From: Gilliamella apis
Lineage (GTDB): Bacteria; Pseudomonadota; Gammaproteobacteria; Enterobacterales; Orbaceae
DNA: 64,000 bases
Direction of reading: 5' to 3'
Assembly (NCBI RefSeq): GCF_002142155.1
Contig: NZ_NASD01000005.1
Coordinates: forward strand, 1-64,000
Shown: positions 49,099-60,249 of the stretch, in pieces
Position numbering within the stretch: the stretch's first letter is position 1
Layout of the letters: each line of letters begins with the position of its first letter
Translations under genes and position numbers: made by a program
The notes under the pieces: generated by a model
The model's input: the letters and a program-made list of their open reading frames with translations, nothing else
What the model was told of the DNA's origin: nothing
The model's database searches: none

Positions 49099-51006
49099 TT
49101 AATATCTCTTTATTTTTACTAATGTTTGTAAATGATTTCGGTTATCGACCCTTTCCTTATATTTGTACCCTAATTTATCACAAATAAATTCAATTTTTTG
49201 ACAAAAAACATCAGCACTGACATGATTCATATATAATTTATTATCATCATCAGGATCACGACTACTTGAATGCCATTGTTGTTCATCATCAAGTGGATGT
49301 TCAGGTCTAAAGTTACGAATATTAAATATTTTATGCTCAATCTGTGTTATCCATGCCGCGCCAACTTCAACCAAGGCCCCCCATGAAATTTTTGTATTAT
49401 CACTAGTAATAAATATAACATATATTTTTTGAGTAGAATAACTATCGACGAAAAACTGTCTTAAGTAACCATATATACTACTACTACCAACATCTCCTTC
49501 AGGAATACGAGAAATTTCATTATCACAGTTAGTATAAATGATATCTTCAGGTGGAACATTATTGAATAATAACATTTCATAAACTATATCCGCTAAATCT
49601 TTATCTGGATAGGTTTGGCTGATTAAGATTTTTTTCTTTTGTGAGTCAATTCTGCTTTTTATTCCCATAATAGGGCTATTAGTATTTATTTGTTCTTCAA
49701 TAATTGATCTTATATTTTTCTCTTCATTTTTTCCTAAACCTAAAGATTTTGATATTTTTGATGTAGCATTATTGGCTGTATCTTCTCTAAACGTTTCAAC
49801 TGATTTTTGGAAATCTTTTTCTAATTTTTCTTGTTTTTTTAATTTTGATGATTTTTCATTTTCCTTTCCTAATGAGACATATTTTTCGCGCATTTTTAAA
49901 ATATCAGGTAATAAATCATTTTTAACAAACGATAAAACTTTTTGATACCGTGGGTCGTCAGATTTATAACCTTGCCTATTACTTAATGCCATATCAGGAA
50001 GTTCAGTTAATTCAAAAAGATCAATGTGAATTTGACCCACAACATATACTTCATTTAACTTATTTTGTCCTACTAAAGGTAATATATTGAATTCTCCCAT
50101 TTTTTTATTGGAATATAATGAAATAAAATTATCTGGGAAATCTGTCATTTCGACTTTTCTGCCTCTAGTTGAGGCATAGGCACCAATCCATCCTTTTATT
50201 TCAAGAGAGTAATCATGTTCATTCCCTTGTTTATCAGCCATTCTTATCGGTATAATTTTTGCTGGCTGAGTTTTCTTTAATTCATTTATATGATCAGCAT
50301 ATGGAGTTGTAAAAAAACTCTCAAGATGTTTAAATTCATCTCCCAAAATTATTAAAGTAGATAATTCTTTGATCATTGCTTGATCAAAATTATCAATTGT
50401 AATTTTTTCGCTGCCTCTTATTATATGAATTTTAAAATCATCACTAACTAATGGAAAAATTTTTAATAAATTTCTTTTAACTGCATTTAAGGTTGAATGC
50501 AATTTATATTGTGGGGATGTCATTACAACAGCAGTACCCTTACCAGAAATATTACTAAATGTCATGTTATCTTCATCCAAAGGTGTTAATAAATTTCCCT
50601 GATTTATATTTCTAGATAATATAAATCCAGACTTTTCGCCATTAGAGATAGTTTTTATATGTACATTTTCAGAAACAGATAGAGCAGCTAATTTCCCCAC
50701 TCCTTTTCTACCCATTTTCTTTCTCTTTAGATTTGTAATGGAATCTTCCTCAGTGGATCTAGATGTTCCAGCGACATTTAAATATTTTTCAATTTCGCCA
50801 TTTTTATATGACATCCCATTTCCATCATCTTCAACTGTTATATCGTTCTTATTAGCAATAATGTAAACATTATGAGCATCAGCATCATAAGAATTAGCAA
50901 TTAATTCAGCTAATATATAGTAAATATTTGTATATAAACTCGGGCCTAATAGTTCCAGAATTTTGGGATCTATATTTAATTTATATTCCTTTTTATTATT
51001 ATTCAC
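49099..51006 (-). CDS. GHKL ATPase fused to a TIR domain (candidate defence effector)
   Basis: A 635-aa protein. Residues 1 to about 200 are a GHKL (MORC/MutL/Hsp90-type) ATPase: N-box AELIANSYDADA (E34, N38, D41), G1 box EDDGNGM (59-65), G2 box GRKGVGKLA (99-107). A middle S5-like region is followed by a Lys/Glu-rich coiled coil (about 365-440). Residues about 458-565 look like a bacterial TIR domain: KKILISQTYPDKDLADIVYE, IYGYLRQFF, IYVIFITSDN and ISWGALVEVGAAW, with E547 as the likely catalytic glutamate for NAD cleavage. GTG 51006 overlaps the methyltransferase stop by eight bases, with TTAGGAG upstream. Defence function is inferred. Confidence 0.75.
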   Translation of the reverse strand: MNNNKKEYKLNIDPKILELLGPSLYTNIYYILAELIANSYDADAHNVYIIANKNDITVEDDGNGMSYKNGEIEKYLNVAGTSRSTEEDSITNLKRKKMGRKGVGKLAALSVSENVHIKTISNGEKSGFILSRNINQGNLLTPLDEDNMTFSNISGKGTAVVMTSPQYKLHSTLNAVKRNLLKIFPLVSDDFKIHIIRGSEKITIDNFDQAMIKELSTLIILGDEFKHLESFFTTPYADHINELKKTQPAKIIPIRMADKQGNEHDYSLEIKGWIGAYASTRGRKVEMTDFPDNFISLYSNKKMGEFNILPLVGQNKLNEVYVVGQIHIDLFELTELPDMALSNRQGYKSDDPRYQKVLSFVKNDLLPDILKMREKYVSLGKENEKSSKLKKQEKLEKDFQKSVETFREDTANNATSKISKSLGLGKNEEKNIRSIIEEQINTNSPIMGIKSRIDSQKKKILISQTYPDKDLADIVYEMLLFNNVPPEDIIYTNCDNEISRIPEGDVGSSSIYGYLRQFFVDSYSTQKIYVIFITSDNTKISWGALVEVGAAWITQIEHKIFNIRNFRPEHPLDDEQQWHSSSRDPDDDNKLYMNHVSADVFCQKIEFICDKLGYKYKERVDNRNHLQTLVKIKRY

Positions 51007-52069
51007 TTAATAGGTCTCCTAACTTTTTAAGATTATTAATGTGATATTCAAAAGATTTTCCTATTGCATATCCTAGATCGACAGGAACAGCATTACCAAT
51101 CATTAGACCTAATTTCTTGAAAGAAAAATCGTCTTCTTTTTCAATAAATTTATAATTTTTTGGAAAGGATTGAAGCATAGCAGCTTCACGAAGTGTAATT
51201 GATCTATGTTGTTCTGGGTGCCCATATCTACCAGTTCCAAAATGTGTACATTGAGTTGTTATTGTCGATGAGGGTTTATTCCATTCCATTCGACCATAAA
51301 CACTGGTATAGGTACTGCCTGATTCTTTTTTATGACATTCTAAACGTAATGATTCAGGCCAATCCTTCCAAGTCCCCCCAGGTTTAGACGCTTTGATTCT
51401 TTTTAAATTTATATCACTTAATTTTCTAGCATAATGCAATATATCATTAGGATCTTTTTCACCTGCATTTATTCTAGGCAAATTATAAATAGCATCTTTT
51501 ACTGTTTTTCGAGAAATATTTAACTCTTCTGGTGTTAATATTCGTATATCACCTAATTTAGATGCCAGCAAAACTAATCTTTTACGTCTTTGTGGTAAAC
51601 CATATTTTTCAGCATTTACGACTGTATAAAATACATGGTAACCTTCAGATTCTAAAGTATCTAAAAATTCTTTAAAAATATCTTCTTTACTTAACTGAGG
51701 TACATTTTCCATTGTTACTAAATCTGGTTTAACTTCTGATACTAATCTAGAAAAATGATTTAATAATGGCCATTTATCCGACTTTTTACGATCTTTTGTT
51801 AGACTAAAACTTAGGGAAGAAAAAGGCTGACATGGAGCACAACCAGCTAGTAATTTTATCGTGCCACTGTTGTATTGTTGAATTATTAAGGATTCTGGAA
51901 TTTTACTTATATCGTAATGAATAAACTTTGCATTATCAATATTTTGTTCAAATGGATATTTACATGATTCTTCAAAATCAATGCCGGCATTAACCGTTAT
52001 ACCAGCTTTCATTAAGCCATATGATAATCCTCCTGCCCCACAAAATAAATCTACAGCTTCAATTTTCAT
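50999..52069 (-). CDS. C5 cytosine DNA methyltransferase
   Basis: A 356-aa Dcm-like enzyme that transfers methyl groups from S-adenosylmethionine to cytosine C5. Motif I is DLFCGAGGLS (7-16), motif IV APCQPFS with catalytic C80, motif VI ENV (121-123), motif VIII QRRKR (160-164), and motif X IGNAVPVDLGYAI. The target-recognition region lies between about 190 and 290. It is the first gene of a two-gene unit; the overlapping second gene encodes the GHKL-TIR protein, so the methyl mark probably protects the host DNA. No adjacent endonuclease or Vsr gene exists. Confidence 0.92.
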   Translation of the reverse strand: MKIEAVDLFCGAGGLSYGLMKAGITVNAGIDFEESCKYPFEQNIDNAKFIHYDISKIPESLIIQQYNSGTIKLLAGCAPCQPFSSLSFSLTKDRKKSDKWPLLNHFSRLVSEVKPDLVTMENVPQLSKEDIFKEFLDTLESEGYHVFYTVVNAEKYGLPQRRKRLVLLASKLGDIRILTPEELNISRKTVKDAIYNLPRINAGEKDPNDILHYARKLSDINLKRIKASKPGGTWKDWPESLRLECHKKESGSTYTSVYGRMEWNKPSSTITTQCTHFGTGRYGHPEQHRSITLREAAMLQSFPKNYKFIEKEDDFSFKKLGLMIGNAVPVDLGYAIGKSFEYHINNLKKLGDLLSE

Positions 52070-52478
52070 ATGACAAGTCCTGATAACGTAACAAAAATAT
52101 TAAAAGTTCTTCTATTCTAAATTATAGAATTTTAATTTTAAAAAAATTATAATTGTTTATAAACGAATGACAACCTTGTGAATATTTTATTATTATTTAC
52201 ATAAATTATGAATTATTTTTTAACTTTTTAAACCCCCTCAACAATAAATAACCACTGAATATTCATCAAAACTATTTCCCAAAATTTTTTGATACAAAAA
52301 TATATAAAATGCAAAAATAATTATCGGTTGATTTGTTTTTCGTTGCTATAGAAAAATGATTGCTCCTGCAATGATGTCGATATTTTGAGTTGTCTTTATC
52401 ATCTACTAATTTTAGATAGCCATATTTTTAATGTTAAAATTGGAACCATTTTAAACGCTTAATATTAAACAGTGAAAT
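52070..52478. other. AT-rich gap upstream of the methyltransferase
   Basis: 409 bases with no supported gene. An 8-bp stem (AAACAGTG at 52467-52474 with CACTGTTT at 52485-52492) encloses the stop codon of the neighbouring gene, but no T-run follows. The methyltransferase promoter must lie here and could not be placed. Confidence 0.4.
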
Positions 52479-52946
52479 TTATTCCACTGTTTGCAATTTG
52501 CTGGTACTACAGATAAGTTTGGCTTTTATGGCTTGGTTTTTATCATTTGAATAATCCGCCCAGCAACTTTTCATCGATGGATCGATTTTTTTTACTAATT
52601 GGACTTCATCGCCATTATAGCTACAACTAACGTAGTTTCCATTTTCATCATAGGCTGAATTGATTTGCCAAGTGAGGTCATGTTTTTTACCATCAATAAT
52701 GCCAATTTCAGGTTTTAATTGAAATAATTTAACTGGCTCATCGGAATAAACACCAATACCACTGAGTAGTAAACTACGGTTTTTTTTCATTGAAACTTGC
52801 CAACCCTCAGGAGTTGCTTCAAGTTCAGGATGATCGGATTTAATATTGATTCGGGTTGGGCAATCAAGTTCATAAGCAGTAGCTACTCCAATAGTTGCAA
52901 ACCACGCTATTACAATCAAACTAATATTTATTCGGTAACCTTTCAT
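52479..52946 (-). CDS. Small secreted protein, STY0301-like, unknown function
   Basis: A 155-aa protein with a signal peptide (hydrophobic residues about 8-22, cleavage near VATAYE). The mature part has four cysteines (in DCPTRI, VSCSYNG, KSCWAD, LICSTS) and a PEGWQV segment, the layout I recall for the STY0301 family of uncharacterised enteric proteins. The start at 52946 is set by AGGA eight bases upstream. Probably periplasmic; no function can be assigned. Confidence 0.55.
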   Translation of the reverse strand: MKGYRINISLIVIAWFATIGVATAYELDCPTRINIKSDHPELEATPEGWQVSMKKNRSLLLSGIGVYSDEPVKLFQLKPEIGIIDGKKHDLTWQINSAYDENGNYVSCSYNGDEVQLVKKIDPSMKSCWADYSNDKNQAIKAKLICSTSKLQTVE

Positions 52947-53043
52947 ATCATACATCCTGTTTATATGGCATATTAATCTATTGTTAACGCTGTTAATTAA
53001 TTATGCCAATAATCTAAATCAAATTATTTTTAAAATGCTGTTT

Positions 53044-53907
53044 TTATAATAATGGTGTTGCTCGATACTGTAAATCAGGTTTTTTTAGCCAGTCTTGTGA
53101 ATCAATAATCGCTAGTTCTCTAGCCTCTTTTTGTTTGGTAACAGCTAATACGTGATTCGCTGCATTGGCGGCTAGTTCAAATGCATTTAATTGTGATTTG
53201 CCATTAATTAAATGAGCAGTGAACAAACTACAGATTAAATCGCCAACGCCCAATGGACGATAAGGAAAATCATATAATGGACGGGCAAGGTGATAACTTT
53301 GCGATGGTGTGGCTAATATCATTTCAAACAATTCTGTGGTTTTACCGGCATAGACTAAATTTTTAACTAAAATTGCTTGGATAGGTTGATTTTGCAGTTT
53401 TTTAATTGCTGTTTGTACATCGTTAAAGGTTTTAATTTCGATATTCGATAATATCTGTAATTCTAATAAATTCGGCGTAATATAGTCTGCATGTTTAATC
53501 GCTTGCTTAGTGAAAAAATCAATAATATTTTGCGGTAGCGAACTGCCTTTATTAATATCTCCGCCCATAACCGGATCGCACACATAAATGGCGTTAGAGT
53601 TATAATATTTTATCTTTTTTACTGCTTCGATAATTTCTTCACCTTGTTCGGCAAGGCCAATGTAACCTGATATGACGGCATCAATTGATTTTAAAACGCC
53701 AATTTTTTCGAGACTATTTACGATCCGTGTAATTTGCTGAGCCCCAAGTACAATACCATCATAATCGGGATAGACCGTATTACTCGATAGTTGCACTGTG
53801 TGGATTGGCATGACTTCAACGCCTTGTAATTGCATGGCTAATGTGGCAACTTTGTTGCCTGCATAGCCATAAACAACATTAGATTGAATTGATAAAACGG
53901 TTTTCAT
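53044..53907 (-). CDS. pdxY: Pyridoxal kinase PdxY
   Basis: A 287-aa ribokinase-fold kinase of the B6 salvage pathway (pyridoxal to pyridoxal-5'-phosphate). The N-terminal SIQSNVVYGYAGNKVA, the VCDPVMGG loop, ITPNLLELQIL and the C-terminal anion hole PLGVGDLICSLF (catalytic Asp in GVGD) match PdxY. It lies 14 bases downstream of an MFS transporter gene on the same strand, suggesting a shared transcript. Confidence 0.9.
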   Translation of the reverse strand: MKTVLSIQSNVVYGYAGNKVATLAMQLQGVEVMPIHTVQLSSNTVYPDYDGIVLGAQQITRIVNSLEKIGVLKSIDAVISGYIGLAEQGEEIIEAVKKIKYYNSNAIYVCDPVMGGDINKGSSLPQNIIDFFTKQAIKHADYITPNLLELQILSNIEIKTFNDVQTAIKKLQNQPIQAILVKNLVYAGKTTELFEMILATPSQSYHLARPLYDFPYRPLGVGDLICSLFTAHLINGKSQLNAFELAANAANHVLAVTKQKEARELAIIDSQDWLKKPDLQYRATPLL

Positions 53908-53921
53908 AAGTAGTTGCCTTT

Positions 53922-55202
53922 TTATTCATCATAATAGTGGTAATGGCTTAAAAGATAGATGCTGATAATGGATAGCACTGCTAATCCACAATAAAATAGC
54001 GCTAATGGTAACCAATAAGTTTGGTAGGTAAAGATAATATAACCCCCGATCAATGGAATAAGGCTACCAAAAATAGCTGCGCAACCTTGATAACTCATGG
54101 ATAAGCCGGTATAGCGAATTCTAGCAGGAAAAATTCGGCTTAAATAACCCGCTATTACTCCATAGAAACCACTGTAACAGATCACATTTAATGAAATACC
54201 AATAATAAAACTGGTTTTTGTTCCTGCTTGAATAATTGGGAATAACAAAAACACGGATGCCATCGCTAATATTGCTGAAATAATTAAAAAGCGTGTTGCT
54301 GAAAACTTTTCTGAAAAATAAGAGATAAACGGTTGCGCTATAAAGTGTACTATTGCAATCCAAAATAGTGCATCAACGATGATCTTCTTCTCAACACCTA
54401 GTGCCATTGTGGTATAACCTATCATTAGCGTATTAGAAAAAATACCACTAAATGATAGTACATTGGCGCATATGGCTAATACCAGTATTGGCGTTGCCCG
54501 TTTAAACACTTCAATAATTGGCACAGACTCTTTTTGTTTCAGGCTAGCTTGCTTTTTAGCTGATTCGATAAATACGGGTGACTCAGTTAAGGTAATTCTG
54601 GCAATAATACCAACAATTAATAAAACAAAACTGACTAAAAATGGGATGCGCCAATAACCGCTATCTATAAGTTTATCGGTAGGCAAGCTAATGATATAAG
54701 AAAAAACCAATAATGCGAGAATATTACCTGCCGGACTACCCCACTGAGCAAACGATGAAAAGAAGTTTTTTAAGCCTTTGGGAGCATGTTCATTAGCCAT
54801 TAATACTGCGCCACCCCATTCACCACCGACAGCAATACCTTGTAAAATACGTAATCCAACTAACAGTATCGGTGCGATGATTCCTGCTTGTTGATAAGAG
54901 GGTAACAAACCAACACATGTTGTAGCAATGCCCATTAATAGCAAGGTAATAATTAGTGATTTTTTCCGCCCTAATCGATCGCCAATATGGCCAAAAATTA
55001 TTGCGCCTAATGGTCGAGATAAAAAACCAACTGCAAATGAGGCAAATGCTCCTAAAACTTGCACAAATTGATTATCAGAAGGAAAGAAAAGTTGACCAAA
55101 AATTAAGACTGATGCTAACGCATAGATATAAAAATCATACCATTCAATGGTAGTACCAATAAAAGCAGCAAAAGCAACTTTTTTAGCAGATGAATTGGGC
55201 AT
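53922..55202 (-). CDS. MFS transporter, metabolite:H+ symporter family
   Basis: A 426-aa, 12-helix major facilitator. The TIEWYDFYIYALASVLIF start, the GHIGDRLGRKKSLI loop between helices 2 and 3 and GIAVGGEWGGAVLMANEHAP are characteristic of the MHS branch (ShiA, ProP and relatives). The substrate is unknown; shikimate-type acids are one possibility, and co-transcription with pdxY raises a vitamin B6-related substrate as a guess. Confidence 0.85.
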   Translation of the reverse strand: MPNSSAKKVAFAAFIGTTIEWYDFYIYALASVLIFGQLFFPSDNQFVQVLGAFASFAVGFLSRPLGAIIFGHIGDRLGRKKSLIITLLLMGIATTCVGLLPSYQQAGIIAPILLVGLRILQGIAVGGEWGGAVLMANEHAPKGLKNFFSSFAQWGSPAGNILALLVFSYIISLPTDKLIDSGYWRIPFLVSFVLLIVGIIARITLTESPVFIESAKKQASLKQKESVPIIEVFKRATPILVLAICANVLSFSGIFSNTLMIGYTTMALGVEKKIIVDALFWIAIVHFIAQPFISYFSEKFSATRFLIISAILAMASVFLLFPIIQAGTKTSFIIGISLNVICYSGFYGVIAGYLSRIFPARIRYTGLSMSYQGCAAIFGSLIPLIGGYIIFTYQTYWLPLALFYCGLAVLSIISIYLLSHYHYYDE

Positions 55203-55365
55203 AGTTAGACCTTGGCAAAGCCAATAATGAATGTAGTTAGTTGAGACAAAGAAACTAACACAAAACCATTAATATCACAATTTGTTATCTGATAAGAGAA
55301 GAAAAATTATCTAAAAAGGATTGCTTACTTTAGCGTAACCTGTTTAGATAAAAATCAAAGACTAT
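55203..55365. other. Gap between the MFS transporter and licT genes
   Basis: 163 bases with no gene and no clear terminator for the upstream bgl-type operon on the minus strand. Confidence 0.35.
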
Positions 55366-56202
55366 TCATTTGGTATTGCGTATTAGTCTATTAATGTGAA
55401 TCCCCAAATAGACCACCTCATCATCAGATATTGAGCTATGATAAGTTTGATCGATGTACTGTTTTACTTTTTCTGCAATATGCATCGCATAAGGATAAAG
55501 CGAGGATATTTGTTGATAAAGATCGTTATTATCTTCTTGTAATTGATTATTGGCATAAAATCGTTCTACAAAAAATTTAATATGGGTAATAAAACGGCTA
55601 TAGTGAATTGATGAGGTATCTATTGGCACGCCGACAGAATACTTCACCAAATTTACTATCGAATTTATCATTTTGGCATATTGAAATGCGTTAAGATTTT
55701 GCGTGGTCGTGGTTTGAGCGTTAATGAGATGAAATGCAATATTACTCGCTTCTTCTTCAGGAAAAGTGAGATTATATCTTGCATTGAGTAACTCAATAGC
55801 TTGCTTAGCGATATTAAACTCTTGCGGATAATAATTTTTTATTTCCCAATATAATTTATTGGGTATAAACAGACCTTTTTTAACTCGTTCAACCGCAAAG
55901 TAAATATGATCTGTCAGTGTTAAATAAATATTATTATTCAGTTTTCTGTTTAAGTCATTTTCAGCTAATGTGATGATTTCTTTGGTTATCTGAAAAAATT
56001 GAAAAGGGACTTCTTTCGCTAAATCGGTGATATAGGAAAGTTTAATATTTTTTTCTAAAAATATTTTATCCACTCGCTCATCATCAATGGTATCACCGGG
56101 CTTTTTACCAAAACCAATGCCTTTCCCTAATACGATTTTTTCGATACCCTCTTCTTCAACTAAAACGACACTAGAATTTAATACTTTTACCACCAAAATC
56201 AT
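55366..56202 (-). CDS. licT: BglG/LicT-family transcriptional antiterminator
   Basis: A 278-aa RNA-binding regulator. The N-terminal CAT domain (about 1-58, with GKGIGFGKKPGD) binds RAT sequences. PRD1 and PRD2 carry the four expected histidines at H99, H157, H206 and H268, nearly the same positions as in Bacillus LicT (100, 159, 207, 269). EII and HPr phosphorylate these to report sugar supply. It is the third gene of a minus-strand unit after EIIBCA and the glucosidase. Two RAT sites lie in this window (59640-59668 and 60250-60280). Confidence 0.93.
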   Translation of the reverse strand: MILVVKVLNSSVVLVEEEGIEKIVLGKGIGFGKKPGDTIDDERVDKIFLEKNIKLSYITDLAKEVPFQFFQITKEIITLAENDLNRKLNNNIYLTLTDHIYFAVERVKKGLFIPNKLYWEIKNYYPQEFNIAKQAIELLNARYNLTFPEEEASNIAFHLINAQTTTTQNLNAFQYAKMINSIVNLVKYSVGVPIDTSSIHYSRFITHIKFFVERFYANNQLQEDNNDLYQQISSLYPYAMHIAEKVKQYIDQTYHSSISDDEVVYLGIHINRLIRNTK

Positions 56203-56216
56203 TATTCACACTCCAG

Positions 56217-57686
<1,470 letters not shown>

Positions 57687-57695
57687 TTACTCTCC

Positions 57696-59558
57696 TTAGC
57701 TTAATATCTTTGGCTTAATTTCTAAAATAGTATCGTCGTTAGTGACTTGTTTATTTTCATTAAAAGTAGAAATAGTATAGTCTTCTGGATTGGTGACTAA
57801 AAATATTACAGTAGGATCTAGTTGTTTATTTTTAATGATGTTGATATCAAATTTAATTAAATCATCACCAATATCGACAATATCGCCAACATTAACCAGT
57901 GTCTCAAAACCATTACCATTGAGTTGTACCGTATCGATTCCTATATGGAAAAGCAGATCAGCGCCATTATTTAATTTAATACTTAGAGCATGTTTAGTAT
58001 GGAATATCATAGCGATAACCCCCTTACAGGGTGATTTTAAAATTCCCTCGTTAGGAATAATACCTAAACCGTGACCAACAATTCCTGTTGAAAAAACATT
58101 ATCGTTAATATCATTTATCGGTATAGCTTTGCCACTAATCGGACTTCTAATCTCTATAACTTCATCTTTAGTTATATTTTTAGTGTTGTTATTTATCTTT
58201 TCATCATCAATCTCAATACTATCTGTGAAAAATATAGCAGAAAGAATGAATGCGACTAAAAAGGATATTCCAAAAGTGACAAAAGCCCAGACTATGTTCA
58301 TCGCATTGTCTTTATCAATATACATGGTCATACTGGCTAAACCGGGACCAACAAGAACAAATGCTTTTAGTAAAATAATGCCAGCAAAAGCGCCACCAAT
58401 TAATCCAGCAGCCATCACGCTATAAAGAATTTTTTTATTTACAATTGTCACACCATATAACGCAGGTTCGGTAATACCAAAAAGGGCGGATAATCCGGCA
58501 GATAAAGCAATCGATTTTAATTTACTATTTTTAGTTTTAATACTTACACCAAAACAAGCACCTGACTCAGCAATATTGTGTGCCAAAGAAGCTGGCATAT
58601 ATAACATTTCACATCCAGTTTTACCCATTGCATCAATGGCATAAGGCAGCATTGCTTTATGCATGCCGGCAAAAACCATAAATGGAAGTACCGCGGCTAA
58701 TAATCCGGTGGTAATCCATGAAAAATGGGTATAAAAAAATATAATAAATTTAGAAAATATCACACCGGCGTTGTAGCCAAGGGGACCAAGTAACAGTAAC
58801 GAGACCGGTACGGTAATGATTAAACTCATCATTGGCACAAAGAACAGACGAATAACTTTAAATGAATATTTCGTGAAAAATTTTTCAACAACAGAATAAA
58901 AAAGGATGGTTAAAATGGCTGGAAATATTTGAAACGCATAATTGATATTCTCTAAAGGCAAAGAGAAGAGGGTGCTGTCCTTTTGTAGTAGAGCCACCAT
59001 ATCAGGAAGGATTAACGCACTTACCGCGGATGCCGCTACTAATGGATTCGCTTTTAATTTATTCGCGGTGGTAAATGCGACCAGTATCGGTAAAAAATAT
59101 AAGGGCGCACTACCAATTAATTGCAAAATTTTATAGTTCGATCCATTCTCATCAATCAATCCGAGCATGGCAAACAGTATTACAAAAGATTTCAACAGAC
59201 CGCCGCCAGCAATTGCTGGAATTAATGGTTGAAAAATTGAAACAAGAAAATCGAGTAAAATAGCACTTATTTTTTTCTTGCTATTAGGCTGATGGTTAAC
59301 GCTATTTTCGTTAATGTTGCCAATTAATTTAATTATTTCGTTATAAACTTCAACCACTTCATTACCAATAATTATTTGGCATTGAACGTTTTGCCGTACG
59401 CCTATAACACCCTCAATTTTTTCTAAAGCCGCAATATTAATTAGGTTATCATCTTTTAAGGTAAATCTTAGCCTTGTTGCACAATGTTCTAAATGCGCGA
59501 TGTTACTTTTGCCACCAATATTATCTAGAATGGTTACGGCTATTTTTTGATAATCCAT
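57696..59558 (-). CDS. bglF: Beta-glucoside PTS enzyme IIBCA
   Basis: A 620-aa permease with fused EIIB-EIIC-EIIA domains. The EIIB phosphocysteine is C26 in EHCATRLRF, EIIC has about ten membrane helices (residues about 100-450), and EIIA carries H538 in LLFHIGIDTVQ. E. coli BglF has the same order and size. It is the first gene of the operon bglF-bglA-licT. Its leader holds a RAT-terminator switch. Confidence 0.93.
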   Translation of the reverse strand: MDYQKIAVTILDNIGGKSNIAHLEHCATRLRFTLKDDNLINIAALEKIEGVIGVRQNVQCQIIIGNEVVEVYNEIIKLIGNINENSVNHQPNSKKKISAILLDFLVSIFQPLIPAIAGGGLLKSFVILFAMLGLIDENGSNYKILQLIGSAPLYFLPILVAFTTANKLKANPLVAASAVSALILPDMVALLQKDSTLFSLPLENINYAFQIFPAILTILFYSVVEKFFTKYSFKVIRLFFVPMMSLIITVPVSLLLLGPLGYNAGVIFSKFIIFFYTHFSWITTGLLAAVLPFMVFAGMHKAMLPYAIDAMGKTGCEMLYMPASLAHNIAESGACFGVSIKTKNSKLKSIALSAGLSALFGITEPALYGVTIVNKKILYSVMAAGLIGGAFAGIILLKAFVLVGPGLASMTMYIDKDNAMNIVWAFVTFGISFLVAFILSAIFFTDSIEIDDEKINNNTKNITKDEVIEIRSPISGKAIPINDINDNVFSTGIVGHGLGIIPNEGILKSPCKGVIAMIFHTKHALSIKLNNGADLLFHIGIDTVQLNGNGFETLVNVGDIVDIGDDLIKFDINIIKNKQLDPTVIFLVTNPEDYTISTFNENKQVTNDDTILEIKPKILS

Positions 59559-59587
59559 TACTATCTCCTATTGCTTTTGTTAGTGGT

Positions 59588-59647
59588 AAAAAAAAAGCAG
59601 AACCTAATAAAATGCTGTTTTACCTACGCAATTTATTAAGGTCCTGC
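59588..59647 (-). terminator. Leader terminator of the bglF operon (antitermination target)
   Basis: On the minus strand the arms GCAGGACCTTAATAAA and TTTTATTAGGTTCTGC pair and are followed by nine Ts, 30 bases before bglF. The 5' arm overlaps the RAT sequence, so RNA cannot form both; LicT binding would block termination. Confidence 0.88.
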
Positions 59648-59668
59648 CTGCTCTACCAGTCACATGCC
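59640..59668 (-). promoter_or_regulatory. RAT antiterminator RNA element for bglF
   Basis: 29 bases on the minus strand, starting GGCATGTGACTGG and ending GCAGGCAGGACC. This matches the E. coli bgl RAT in length and at the conserved GG, ACTG, GCAGGCA and ACC positions, and overlaps the terminator stem. Confidence 0.85.
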
Positions 59669-60249
59669 TGTTTAATAGCATACAAACATACAATAGGCGC
59701 TGAGTCAATTTTGATTTAGAAGAACTGTGAACTAGATCTCAATCGCTACCGCAGAATAACTGTTAAGTTAACTAATTGTTTTAATTTATTAAGATATGAA
59801 GTAAATAAACTATAAAAGAATCATTTACGAAGTTAAAAATAAAGGACAGAAGATTAAAGATAGAATTTGTCCATTTTAAGTTTTGATTTGAGTAGAGGAT
59901 CTTGGTTACTTAGATATTAATATACTGGTTCCGGTAAAGGGTATTCAACACCATTATAATATATATTGCCTTTTTGTTGATTCAGTAATTTCTTCAACAC
60001 ATTCCCCTAAAGATGATTAGTGATTATTCACAGTGGATTATTTGGGTTATTTTATTAAATAAAGAGTTCAATTGATTGCACAAAGCTGAAATTGAAGGCT
60101 CCTTAAAAATTAGCAAAAATATTAAAGTTCGCGCTTAATTAACGCATAGCAATGTAATTATCTAAGTTATATAAAATAAGATATAGATCACATTTCTTGA
60201 ATTTTAATTTGAAATCAATATTAGTTATATATACTATCGGATCCATTAA
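59669..60249. other. Divergent intergenic region between the two PTS loci
   Basis: About 580 bases with no gene. A CRP-like site TGTGA-ACTAGA-TCTCA (59726-59741) is near the bglF side and a half-matching TCACA site is near 60187 on the other side. Both operons therefore probably answer to catabolite control, but promoter boxes could not be fixed. Confidence 0.4.
59726..59741. promoter_or_regulatory. Probable CRP site upstream of bglF
   Basis: TGTGA-ACTAGA-TCTCA differs from the TGTGA-N6-TCACA consensus at one core base. It lies about 60 bases upstream of the RAT element. Confidence 0.5.

Noticed and set aside
52467..52492. Terminator at the 3' end of the STY0301-like gene
   Set aside because: An 8-bp stem encloses the stop codon but no T-run follows, so it is noted only as a possible hairpin.
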